NCBI GenBank assembly: GCA_963772265.1
Contig: CAVYWS010000004.1
Coordinates: 62,001-126,000 of the forward strand
Reading direction: 5' to 3'
Length of the DNA stretch: 64,000 bases
DNA from: Mayfieldus sp963772265
Lineage (GTDB): Bacteria; Actinomycetota; Thermoleophilia; Solirubrobacterales; 70-9
Shown here: positions 31,092 through 39,530 of the stretch, piece by piece
Position numbering within the stretch: position 1 is the stretch's first letter
Layout of the letters: each line of letters opens with the position of its first letter
The notes under the pieces: generated by a model
What the model was told of the DNA's origin: nothing
Database searches by the model: none
Seen by the model: the letters and a program-made list of their open reading frames with translations, nothing else
Made by a program: the position numbers and the translations under genes

Positions 31092-31574
31092 CTAGGACAG
31101 GACTTCGCCGAGCTTGTCGAGCATCTGCTGCTCGCCCTCGCTGACGCGCTCGGCCTTGAAGCCCAGAAAGCCGCCCTCCTTGGCCGCGTTCGCGGCCTCC
31201 TTGGCGGCGCTCAGAAGCCACTCGCGGAAGGCGGCGGCCTCCTCGGGCGTCGCCTTCTCGCTGACCAGGGCGTTGGACGCCCGCAGGTCCTCGATGATCT
31301 CGTTGCCGGCCATCGCCCCGCGCGGCTTGAAGTCGCCGATCGGGTTCTTGCGGTGCTGGGCCTTCTCGACCGCGCTCTTGGCGATCTCGTGGACGAGGTC
31401 CCCGTCGACACCCGACTGGGCCGCCGCGGTCACGGTCTTGAGCGCCGCCATCGACTCCTTGACGGCCTCGATCGGCCCGCCGGGGTCGGCGAGCGTGATC
31501 GCCAGCCCGGCGACGAACGGCGCCCGCTCGAGCTGCGCCCACTGCTCCTCGCTGAAATCGGCCTTGCCGGTCAT
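31092..31574 (-). CDS. Conserved hypothetical protein, helical
   Basis: 160 residues, intact, no signal peptide or cysteine. FSEEQWAQLERAPFVAGLAI opens it, followed by LADPGGPIEAVKESMAALKT and long helices (LLSAAKEAANAAKEGGFLGF). A C-terminal GEQQMLDKLGEVL ends it. The pattern with FxxxxWxxL..AP..AG..I..A.P.G recurs in uncharacterised bacterial proteins, but I cannot assign a function. The HxlR gene lies 12 bases upstream of its start, on the same strand, so they may be one transcript. Confidence 0.65.
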   Translation of the reverse strand: MTGKADFSEEQWAQLERAPFVAGLAITLADPGGPIEAVKESMAALKTVTAAAQSGVDGDLVHEIAKSAVEKAQHRKNPIGDFKPRGAMAGNEIIEDLRASNALVSEKATPEEAAAFREWLLSAAKEAANAAKEGGFLGFKAERVSEGEQQMLDKLGEVLS

Positions 31575-31586
31575 CCGCTCGACAAC

Positions 31587-32063
31587 CTAGCGCGCCAGCG
31601 CTGCGCGCGGCCTCGCGCCCGCGCCGGGGCCGGGCTCCGCCCTGAGGTTGCGGGCGTGAAGCTCGCCGCCGCAGTGCGAGCAGACCGGCACCGCCTCGGT
31701 CGCATGGCCGCAGTCGGCGTGGACCATCAACAGCGGCGGGCCGTCGGGCGCCTTGTGGCGGTCGCCCCACTTCATCAGCGCCAGCAGGACCGGCTGCAGC
31801 TCGAGGCCCTTCTCGGTCAGCCGGTACTCGAAGCGGTTGGGGTGGTCGCTGTAGGGGCGGCGCTCGACGATCCCCTCCTCGGTGAGGCTCGCGAGCCGCT
31901 CGCTGAGCACGTTGGTCGCCACCCCGAGCTGGCCCTGGATCTGGTCGAAGCGGCGGTGGCCGAGGAAGATCTCGCGCAGCACCAGCAGCGTCCAGCGCTC
32001 GCCGAGGAAGGCGAGGGTCCGCGCTATCGAGCAGTTCTGCTTTTCGAAGGCTTCGATTGCCAT
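31587..32063 (-). CDS. HxlR-family winged-helix regulator
   Basis: Winged-helix repressor/activator. The ATG at 32063 (MAIEAFEKQNCSIARTLAFL) is preferred to a GTG at 32081; Cys11 at the conserved N-terminal position is often redox- or effector-sensitive in this family. Recognition and wing: LREIFLGHRRFDQIQGQLGV, ATNVLSERLASLTEEGIVER, YSDHPNRFEYRLTEKGLELQ. The C-terminal extension carries CGH and CSHCGG, a probable zinc site, before a Pro/Ala-rich tail. It is divergent from an MFS efflux gene, 102 bases away, with a palindrome in between. Confidence 0.9.
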   Translation of the reverse strand: MAIEAFEKQNCSIARTLAFLGERWTLLVLREIFLGHRRFDQIQGQLGVATNVLSERLASLTEEGIVERRPYSDHPNRFEYRLTEKGLELQPVLLALMKWGDRHKAPDGPPLLMVHADCGHATEAVPVCSHCGGELHARNLRAEPGPGAGARPRAALAR

Positions 32064-32083
32064 CTGTGAGCTTCCGCACACTT

Positions 32084-32100
32084 ACTTGCTTTTTGCAAGT
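32084..32100. promoter_or_regulatory. Palindromic operator between hxlR-like and MFS genes
   Basis: ACTTGC-TTTTT-GCAAGT, a perfect 6-bp inverted repeat with a 5-base centre, lies 21 bases before the regulator ATG and 66 bases before the MFS ATG. Likely HxlR-type binding site controlling both genes. Confidence 0.7.
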
Positions 32101-32165
32101 CAGGATAGAAGCATAGCGATCGCAAACGCATAGCCACTGCTGACGGATCTGCTGGGAGGCAAGAA

Positions 32166-33575
32166 ATGGACAGAAGCTGGCGCATCTTTCTGATCACATC
32201 GGTGGGGGTGTTCATGGCGGCTCTCGACCTGTTCATCGTCAACATCGCCATCCCCGACATCTCCAGCGACTTCAGCACCAGCTCGCTGTCGGATCTCTCC
32301 TGGGTCCTCAACGCCTACGCGATCGTCTTCGCGGCGCTGCTCGTCCCCGCCGGCCGGGTCGCCGACCGGATCGGGCGCAAGCGCGTCCTCGTCGCCGGGC
32401 TCCTGGTATTCACCGCCGGCTCCGCGGCCTCGGCGGCGGCGCCGTCGGTCGGCGTCCTGGTCGCATCACGGATCCTGCAGGCAAGCGGCGGCGCGATGTT
32501 CCTGCCCGCCTCGCTGGGCCTGGTCCTGCCCGCCTTCCCGATCCAGAAGCGCGCCGTCGCCGTCGGCGCCTGGTCGGCGGTCGGCGGCGTCGCCGCCGCC
32601 CTCGGCCCGCCGGTCGGCGGGCTCCTGGTCGGGCTGAGCTGGCGCTGGATCTTCCTCGTCAACGTCCCGATCGGGCTGGTGATGGCGGTGATCGCCGCCC
32701 GCTCGCTGGACGAGGTGCGCGAGCCGCAGAGCGCCGGACGCCCCGACGCGCTGGGGGCGCTGCTGCTCGCCGGCGGGATCGGCCTGCTGACCGCCGGGAT
32801 CGTCAAGGGCCCCGACTGGGGCTGGGCCGACGACCGGACCATCGGCGCCTTCGCCGCCTCGGTCGTTCTGATCGTCGCCTTCTTCGCCCGCTCGGCGCGC
32901 CATCCGGCGCCGGTGATCGAGCTGCCGCTGCTGCGGGTGCGCTCGTTCGCCTTCGGAAACCTCGCCTCGATGGCCTTCTTCGCCGGCTTCGGAGCGATGC
33001 TGCTGAGCGGCGTCTTGCTGCTGACCGAGGTCTGGCACTACTCGGAGCTGCACGCCGGGCTGGCGTTGGCGCCGGGACCGCTGATGGCGGCGATCGTCGC
33101 CGCTCCGGCGGGCCGGGTCAGCGCCCGGATCGGACCGCGCCCGGTCGCGATGCTCGGCGGGATCGTCTTCGGCGGCAGCTTCCTGCTCTTCATCTCGACC
33201 GTCGACGCGACGCCGGACTACGCCGGCAGCTTCCTGCCCGCCTTCATGCTCGGCGGGGTCGGGGTGGGGCTCTCGATCTCGAGCCTGCCGGCCGCGGTGA
33301 CCGCTTCGCTGCCGCCGACGCGCTTCGCGACGGGATCGGCGGTGTTCGGGATGTCGCGCCAGCTCGGAGCGGCGATCGGGGTCGCGATCCTGATCGCGAT
33401 CCTCGCCAATCCGGCTCCGGACGAGCTGCTGGACCGGCTCCAGGACGGCTGGGCGTTCATGGCCGGGGCCGGCTTCGCGGCGGCGGCGATCAGCGCCGCG
33501 ATCGGTGCCCCGGTACGGGTGCCGGCGAGCGAAACCGAGCCCGCGCCTGCACTGGCCGGATTGTCGAGGCCCTGA
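32166..33575 (+). CDS. MFS multidrug efflux transporter (DHA2/EmrB-QacA type)
   Basis: 469 residues, intact, start ATG 32166 with GGAGG at 32155-32159. About 14 hydrophobic helices. Motifs: FMAALDLFIVNIAIPDIS (the D-x-x-I/V-V-N-x-A-I/L-P helix-1 motif of DHA2 drug:H+ antiporters), AGRVADRIGRKRVLVAGLLV (motif A), SRILQASGGAMFLPASLGLV (R-x-x-Q-G-x-G-A) and GPPVGGLLVGLSWRWIFLVN (motif C). Divergently transcribed from the HxlR regulator, presumably repressed by it until a drug or toxic compound is bound. Confidence 0.93.
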   Translation: MDRSWRIFLITSVGVFMAALDLFIVNIAIPDISSDFSTSSLSDLSWVLNAYAIVFAALLVPAGRVADRIGRKRVLVAGLLVFTAGSAASAAAPSVGVLVASRILQASGGAMFLPASLGLVLPAFPIQKRAVAVGAWSAVGGVAAALGPPVGGLLVGLSWRWIFLVNVPIGLVMAVIAARSLDEVREPQSAGRPDALGALLLAGGIGLLTAGIVKGPDWGWADDRTIGAFAASVVLIVAFFARSARHPAPVIELPLLRVRSFAFGNLASMAFFAGFGAMLLSGVLLLTEVWHYSELHAGLALAPGPLMAAIVAAPAGRVSARIGPRPVAMLGGIVFGGSFLLFISTVDATPDYAGSFLPAFMLGGVGVGLSISSLPAAVTASLPPTRFATGSAVFGMSRQLGAAIGVAILIAILANPAPDELLDRLQDGWAFMAGAGFAAAAISAAIGAPVRVPASETEPAPALAGLSRP

Positions 33576-33656
33576 GCGGTCGGCGCCCTGGTCAGGCATC
33601 ATCTCTCTCCGACTCCGATCCGGCTCAGTCCTGGAGCGGCTGGGTAGAGGGCGGTC

Positions 33657-34627
33657 ATGGCTGCAACCCGGCAAGACATCGATTCTTCGCCCCGGCACTT
33701 CGACCACCGGGCGCTTTTCTACGCCGACGAGGACGAGTTCCTCGCCGGCGTGATCCCCTTCCTGCACGAGGGGCTGGAGGCGGAGGAGCCGACCCTGGTC
33801 GCAGTCAGCGAGCGGAAGATCGAGCTGATCTCGGGCGTGCTGAACGGCTTCGGCGACGGGATCGAGTTCGCCGACATGGAGGCGATCGGCCGCAACCCGG
33901 CGCGGATCATCCCCGTCTGGCTCGACCTGGTCGAGCAGACGGGCAGGAGCGGGCGCACCCCGCGCGGAATCGGCGAGCCGATCTGGCCCGGGCGAAGCCC
34001 GGAGGAGCTGAGCGAGTGCGACATCCACGAGTCGCTGCTCAACCTCGCCTTCGCCGATTCGATCCCTGGTCGCTTCTATGCCCGTATGACACGACCGGGC
34101 TCGACGACGAGGTCCTGGAGGGGGCGAGGCGCAACCACCCCCACCTCGACTGGGACGGGGCCGAGGCGCAGAGCATCGAGTACATCGACCCGGCCGAGGG
34201 CAACCCCTTGGAGGGCGAGCTGCCCGAGCCCGCGAGCGCGTCGCACCACACCGCCTTCGCCCACGCCGGTGACCTCGGCCTGCTGCGCCGCTTCGTCAGC
34301 GACCGCGCCGCCGAGTCGGCGCTCGACGAGCAGCGCCGCCACGACCTGGTGCTGGCGGTCAACGAGGTGGCGACCAACAGCATCCGCCACGGGATCGGCC
34401 CGGGGCGGCTGAAGGTCTGGAATCAGGCCGGCGGCCTGATCTGCGAGGTCCAGGATCGCGGCCGCATCAACGAGCCGCTGGTCGGGCGCCGCCGGCCAAA
34501 GCCCGGGCAGATCGAGGGCCGCGGCCTCTGGGTCGCCAACCAGCTCTGCGACCTGGTCCAGATCCGCTCCGGCGATGACGGCACCACCGTGCGCCTGCAC
34601 ATGCAGGCTGCCGAGCGCCAGATATAA
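33657..34627 (+). CDS. MEDS-domain and HATPase (anti-sigma-like) sensor protein, one frameshift
   Basis: About 320 residues. N-terminal MEDS domain: HFDHRALFYADEDEFLAGVI near residues 13-32, then IPFLHEGLEAEEPTLVAVSE and the CDIHESLLNLAF segment, as in methanogen/methylotroph DcmR-type sensors. An indel near 34068 shifts frame at the domain border (WSLLCPYDTTGLDDEVLEGA). C-terminal GHKL/HATPase_c domain of the anti-sigma-factor-kinase type: RRHDLVLAVNEVATNSIRHG (N box), LICEVQDRGRI (G1), EGRGLWVANQLCDLVQIRS (G2). Such hybrids sense a ligand and act in partner-switching or light/redox signalling. No anti-sigma-antagonist or sigma gene is adjacent. Confidence 0.88.
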
Positions 34628-34671
34628 GTTCGCTGCACAAGCGCCTGCAACGACTTCAGAAGGGAGCTCAA

Positions 34672-36051
34672 ATGGAGCAGCGGACCGTCGACATTCAGTC
34701 CCTGAACGGGGACTTCAAGGGGACCGTGGTCGGTCCCGACGCGGAGACCTGGGACCAGGACCGCCAGGCCTGGAACCTGACCGCCGACCAGCACCCCAGC
34801 GCGGTCGCCTACGTCGAGAGCGCCGACGACGTCGCCACGGTGGTCAACCACGCTCGCTCCAACGGCCTCGGCGTCGCCGCGCAGGGCACCGGGCACGGGG
34901 CCGGCTCGCGCGGGCCGCTCGACGGCTCGATCCTGATTCGCAGCGAGCGCATGAAGGGGATCGAGATCGATCCAGACAACGGCACCGGCCGCTACGAGGC
35001 CGGCGTGCTCTGGATGGAGGCCAACCCGGCCGCCGGCGAGCACGGCCTCGCCAACCGCTCCGGCTCGGCCCCCGACATCGGCATCGTCGGCTACACGACC
35101 GGCGGCGGCTTCGGCTGGATCGCCCGCAAGCATGGACTCGCCTGCAACAGCGTTCGCGCTTTCGAGGTCGTCACCGCCGACGGCGAGAAGCGACGCGTCG
35201 ACGCCGACAATGACTCGGACCTGTTCTGGGCGATGCGCGGCGGCGGCGGCAGCTTCGCGATCGTGACCGCGATCGAGTACGACCTCGTCGAGCTGCCGAA
35301 GGTCTTCGCCGGCAGCGCGATCTACCCGGCCGACGAGCGGTCGGGAGAGATCATGCACGCCTACTTCGAGTGGGCCAACGACGCGCCCGAGGAGGTCACC
35401 TCGATCTCCCGCTTCCTGCATCTGCCGCCGCTCCCGCAGATCCCCGAGCCGCTCCAGGACAAGCCGCTGATCACGCTTGGCGCCTGTTTCGCGGGCCCGG
35501 AGTCGGAGGGGGCGGAGCTGGTCGCGGAGCTTCGGGGGCTCGGGGAGACGGTGATGGACACCTTCGCGGAGATGCCGCCGTCGGGGCTGCCCCAGGTCCA
35601 CATGGAGCCAGATGAGCCGGTCCCCGGCTTCGTCGACACGACGTCGCTCGGCGCGATGCCCGCCGAGGCGGTCGACAAGTTCGTCGAGGCGTGCGGCCCC
35701 GGCTCGGGCTCGCCGCTGCTGTCGGCGGAGATGCGCCAGTGCGGTGGAGCCCTCGCCGCACCGGCCAACGGAGGCGGGGCGCTCTCCCACCTCGACGCCG
35801 AGTACGTGTTCTGCGGGATCGGCCTGCCGATGACGCCGGAGATGCGGGAGGCCATCAACGGCCACCTCGACGACTCGATGCTGGCGCTGGAGCCGTGGTC
35901 GACGGAGAGCGGCTACTTCAACTTCGCCGACCGGCCACGCGGCATCGAGAAGATCTTTGCCGCCGACACGCTGGACCGGCTGCGCGACGTCAAGCGCCGC
36001 TACGACCCCGACGGCCTGATCAGCGGCAACCACAACATCTCGCTCGCCTGA
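34672..36051 (+). CDS. FAD-linked oxidoreductase (berberine-bridge type)
   Basis: 459 residues, intact, ATG 34672 with AAGGGAG 10 bases upstream. PCMH-type FAD-binding domain: PSAVAYVESADDVATVVNHA, GTGHGAGSRGPLDGSILIRS (with His of the G-x-G-H motif, where FAD is often covalently linked), GIVGYTTGGGFGWIARKHGL. The C-terminal substrate domain ends in the BBE motif YDPDGLISGNHNISLA. No second covalent Cys is evident (the usual CxxV/GxxxG position reads GYTTGGG). Substrate could be a sugar, alkaloid-like or aromatic alcohol. Downstream of the MEDS gene by 44 bases. Confidence 0.9.
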   Translation: MEQRTVDIQSLNGDFKGTVVGPDAETWDQDRQAWNLTADQHPSAVAYVESADDVATVVNHARSNGLGVAAQGTGHGAGSRGPLDGSILIRSERMKGIEIDPDNGTGRYEAGVLWMEANPAAGEHGLANRSGSAPDIGIVGYTTGGGFGWIARKHGLACNSVRAFEVVTADGEKRRVDADNDSDLFWAMRGGGGSFAIVTAIEYDLVELPKVFAGSAIYPADERSGEIMHAYFEWANDAPEEVTSISRFLHLPPLPQIPEPLQDKPLITLGACFAGPESEGAELVAELRGLGETVMDTFAEMPPSGLPQVHMEPDEPVPGFVDTTSLGAMPAEAVDKFVEACGPGSGSPLLSAEMRQCGGALAAPANGGGALSHLDAEYVFCGIGLPMTPEMREAINGHLDDSMLALEPWSTESGYFNFADRPRGIEKIFAADTLDRLRDVKRRYDPDGLISGNHNISLA

Positions 36052-36119
36052 GCTGAGCGCCGCCGCCTGCAACATGCGCTGATTCGGGTCGGCGGCGCCC
36101 TCCAGCCCGGCTACGATCG

Positions 36120-38026
36120 GTGCGTGTCCCGTTGCGCCAGCCGGGCGGCGATGGTCCGGTGAGAAGGTCGGCGCCGGCATCGATCTCGGTTGCGGCTTTG
36201 ACGATTTCGCTCGCCTTCACGGCGGCCGGAAACGGCGAGCCGGGACCGCCGCCGCCCGATCGGCTGCCGCCGGCCGGCTACACGGCAACGGAGGGGGCCG
36301 CGCGCAGCGTGACGCCGTCACCGGCGGGCCAACCGTCACGGGCCCCGACCCTGTCCTCGCTGGCCAGCTCCTCCGTCAACCACAACGTGAGCGATGAGGC
36401 CGGCAACCAGGCCGAGGCCTACACGGCAGTCGAGCCCGACAACGCGGCGCGGGTATCGCCGGCGTCAACCCCGCCGGCGGCAATCCGGCCGCCTGGATCT
36501 CCAACAACTCGATGAGGCCGGGGACGGTCACGCGCCAGGCGCTTCCCACCGCGACGCTGCTGCCCAGCTCCGAGGGCGGAGGGACATCGAGTCCGGCTCT
36601 CTGCTGCGACCCGACCTTCGCCGCCGACGACCGCGGCAACTTCTGGTACGGGGTCCTGACCCTGGACCCGGTCGGGCCCGACGACTGCACCGACCCCAGC
36701 TTCTGCCACATCGTCGTCAACCGGATCGCGGGACCGAACGGCGCCACCGTGCAGGCGCAGAACACCGCGATCCCCAGGGCGACCTCCGACGTGCAGGACA
36801 AGCCGATGATCACGATCGACAGCTGGGCCGCCAGCCCGAAGCGCTACCGGCTGTACGCGGTCTGGGTCGAGAATCCCGGCCAGAACGTGGTCGTCTCGCA
36901 GTGCGACGCCACGACGGCGACCAACTGCGACGACCCCGACAGCTGGAGCGCGCCGGTGGACATCACGGCCGCCGCCGGCACCTACACCTACCCCTCGGTT
37001 GCAGCGGCCCCGAACGGCGACGTCTACGTCACCTGGTGGGACGCCACCAACGACGACATCAGGATCGACCGCTGCCAGACGGCCGAGAACTGCTCGGTGG
37101 CGGCCAGCTGGAACGAGGACGCAGTGATCGACTCCGACCTCGATCCCGGCTCCGCCTCGCCGCTTCCCTTCTTCTGCCCGATCATCGCCGCGCCGGGAGG
37201 CAGGATTGGAGCGCTCACATACGTCGAGGTGGGACCGGACGGGCGCGTCTACGTCGCTTGGAGCCAGCTGCGAAACAACGGCAGCACCCGCTGCAGCGCC
37301 AGCGGCAGCGACCGCACCTTCGACAGCTACATCGCCTCGGGCGCCGCGAACACGATTCCCGCCACCAACAGCGGCGTGCGGCTCAGCGACGACGGTGCGT
37401 TGGCGTTCAACGACCACTTCTTTGCCTCGCTGGCCGCCGACCCCTCGGCCCCGAACACCGTCGAGGCAAGCCTCTACAGCACCAAGCTCGACCCCACGGG
37501 TCAGACCACGCAGCAGTTCTACGTCCGCTCGACCGACGGCGGCGCCAGCTTCGGGGCCATGCAGCAGATCAGCACCGCGGCCTCGAACTTCAGCGGCTTC
37601 AACAGCGACGGCTTCGACTACGGCGACTACGAGGGCGCCGACGCCGCCGCCGGCGTCTTCTATCCGGCCTGGTCGGACAACCGCGCCGCGCAGGGCGGCG
37701 ACACCGAGCTGTTCATGCTCACCCCCCCGGGCGCCGCGGCTGCCCCGGCGCCCGCCGTCGACGCCACGCCGCCCCAAACGCGGATCCGCCGCGGCCCAAG
37801 GGGCCGCACGACCAAGCGCCGGGCGAAGTTCCGCTTCACCGCCGGCGAGCCGGGGGCGAGCTTCCGCTGCAAGCTCGACCGCAAGAGATTCAGGCCCTGC
37901 CGCTCACCGAGGACCTATCGCCACCTGAGGCCGCGCCGGCACGTGTTCAAAGTGCGCGCCATCGACCGCGCCGGCAACCGCGACCCGACGCCCGCCAAGC
38001 GCGCCTGGAGGGTGGTCGCACCTTAG
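36120..38026 (+). CDS. Exported sialidase/BNR-like propeller with C-terminal Ig-like domain, one frameshift
   Basis: About 635 residues. GTG at 36120 leads to a signal segment (ASISVAALTISLAFTAAGN). An indel near 36460-36500 joins N-terminal VSDEAGNQAEAYTAVEPDNA to the main frame. The body has repeated propeller-type strands with Asp/Gly turns (FAADDRGNFWYGVLTLDP, YPSVAAAPNGDVYVTWWDAT, YVEVGPDGRVYVAWSQLRNN, YVRSTDGGASFGAMQQIS with the Asp-box-like S-T-D-G-G-x-S-F). Residues ~555-630 form a separate domain: FTAGEPGASFRCKLDRKRF and HVFKVRAIDRAGNRDPTPAK, an Ig-like module. No catalytic sialidase triad was identified, so enzymatic activity is uncertain. Confidence 0.75.
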
Positions 38027-38080
38027 GCCGAGGTTGGCAGGCTCCAGTGGCGGACGGTCTGACGCCGGTACGTTTTACCC

Positions 38081-39226
38081 ATGCGTGAGCCCGGCCAGAA
38101 GGCGATCGGGGCCTGGAGCGGCGGGCGCTATCTGCGCTTCGGCGAGACGATCGAGGAGGACCGCCTCGCGGCGCTGCTTCGCCCCGACGGCATCGACACC
38201 GTCCTCACCGCCGACGTCTACGGCGAGGGCGATGCCGACCGGTTGGTCGGTCGGGCTTTGGAGGGCGTGCCGCGCGAGGACTTCTGCCTGGTCGGCGCCG
38301 TCGGCCATGACTTCTACGAGGGCGAGCGCGAGGGGCCGCGCGGCTTTCCCCGCTTCACCGACCCGAGCCTGCGCGACCCCGGCGACTACCCCGCATACCT
38401 GCGGATGGCGACCGAGCGCAGCCTCGAGCGCACCGGCGCCGACTCCTTCGACCTGCTGCTGCTGCACAACCCCGACCGCACCGGCTACTCGAGCGAGGCG
38501 GTCTGGGAGGCGATGGCGAACCTGCGCAAGGCCGGGCTGACGGCGGCGATCGGCGTCGCCCCGGGGCCCGCCAACGGCTTCACGCTCGATCTGATCGCCT
38601 GCCTGGAGCGGTTCGGCGAGGCGATCGACTGGGCGATGATCATCCTCAACCCGTTCGAGCCCTGGCCCGGCGAGCTCTGCCTCGAGGCGGCGGCGCGAAG
38701 CGAGGTCAAGGTGATCACCCGCGTAGTCGACTACGGCGGGCTGTTCTGGGACGACCTGCTCCCCGGCGCCGAGCTTCTCGACGGCGACCATCGCGCCTTC
38801 CGGCCCGCGGGCTGGATCGAGGAGGGATGCGTGAAGCTCGAGCGAATCCGGCCGATCGGCGAGGCGGCCGGGCTGACCCCGATCCAGCTCGCCTGCCAGT
38901 GGAACCTCGCCCACGAGGCAGTCGAGTGCGTGGTCCCGACCCTGATCCAGGAGGCCGGCCCCGAGGCCCGCCCGATCGAGGACAAGCGCGCCGAGCTGGC
39001 GGCGTTGCCCGCCGAGCAGCGGCTGCACTCAGAGCAGGAGGACGAGATCCGCGCGGTCGGCGACAACACCGGCTGCATGGCGCTGAAGGGCGCCAGCCCC
39101 GAGCACGAGGGCGCCGAGCGCCCCGACCGCTGGCCGTTGACCGACGAGCTGGCCGAGGTCGGCCGGCGCTGGGGGATCGACGCGCAGCGCGACCTCGCCG
39201 CGCACGCAACCGGCGCTCCCCGCTAG
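38081..39226 (+). CDS. Aldo/keto reductase-family protein
   Basis: 381 residues, intact, ATG 38081. TIM-barrel AKR features: DGIDTVLTADVYGEGDADRL (catalytic Tyr in D-x-A-x-x-Y), ERTGADSFDLLLLHNPDRTG (LLLLH with catalytic His), LTPIQLACQWNLAHEAVECV (cofactor-side strand). The usual N-terminal sequence and Lys are less clear, so activity should be checked. C-terminus is Asp/Arg rich. Could reduce or oxidise a sugar or ketone with NADPH. Stands 54 bases after the propeller gene. Confidence 0.82.
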   Translation: MREPGQKAIGAWSGGRYLRFGETIEEDRLAALLRPDGIDTVLTADVYGEGDADRLVGRALEGVPREDFCLVGAVGHDFYEGEREGPRGFPRFTDPSLRDPGDYPAYLRMATERSLERTGADSFDLLLLHNPDRTGYSSEAVWEAMANLRKAGLTAAIGVAPGPANGFTLDLIACLERFGEAIDWAMIILNPFEPWPGELCLEAAARSEVKVITRVVDYGGLFWDDLLPGAELLDGDHRAFRPAGWIEEGCVKLERIRPIGEAAGLTPIQLACQWNLAHEAVECVVPTLIQEAGPEARPIEDKRAELAALPAEQRLHSEQEDEIRAVGDNTGCMALKGASPEHEGAERPDRWPLTDELAEVGRRWGIDAQRDLAAHATGAPR

Positions 39227-39251
39227 GCGCTGGGCATGTTTCTTGGATCGG

Positions 39252-39359
39252 CTAGGCGCTTGCGGCCGGGGCCAGCAGCAGCATGAAGGTGAACAGCGTC
39301 AGCAGCACGGCCGACACCGACAACACAGCGATCCCTGTCCAGATGGCGACTCTCCTCAT
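39252..39359 (-). CDS. 35-aa single-pass membrane microprotein
   Basis: ATG at 39359, stop at 39252-39254. The translation is MRRVAIWTGIAVLSVSAV followed by LLTLFTFMLLLAPAASA: two Arg, then one hydrophobic helix, then a short Ala/Ser tail. Third-position GC use is as in neighbours. No ribosome-binding sequence stands out. It lies alone between the AKR gene and radA, antisense to both. It could be a membrane microprotein or a chance frame; the positive-inside start and uniform hydrophobicity favour a real gene. Confidence 0.45.
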   Translation of the reverse strand: MRRVAIWTGIAVLSVSAVLLTLFTFMLLLAPAASA

Positions 39360-39530
39360 CCGCCGATCCTAGGCCAGCGGTTCCGATCTGCCGAGAGGCC
39401 GCGCGGCGGAAATTCCAGAAATCGGTAGCGCCGGAAGCGTGGGCAGTCGGATTTTCAGACCGGCGCGGACCGGGGAGCCGGCGCAGAGCAGGGAGCGAGT
39501 GCCGACCGCGCCGCTCCTTACATTCAGCGG

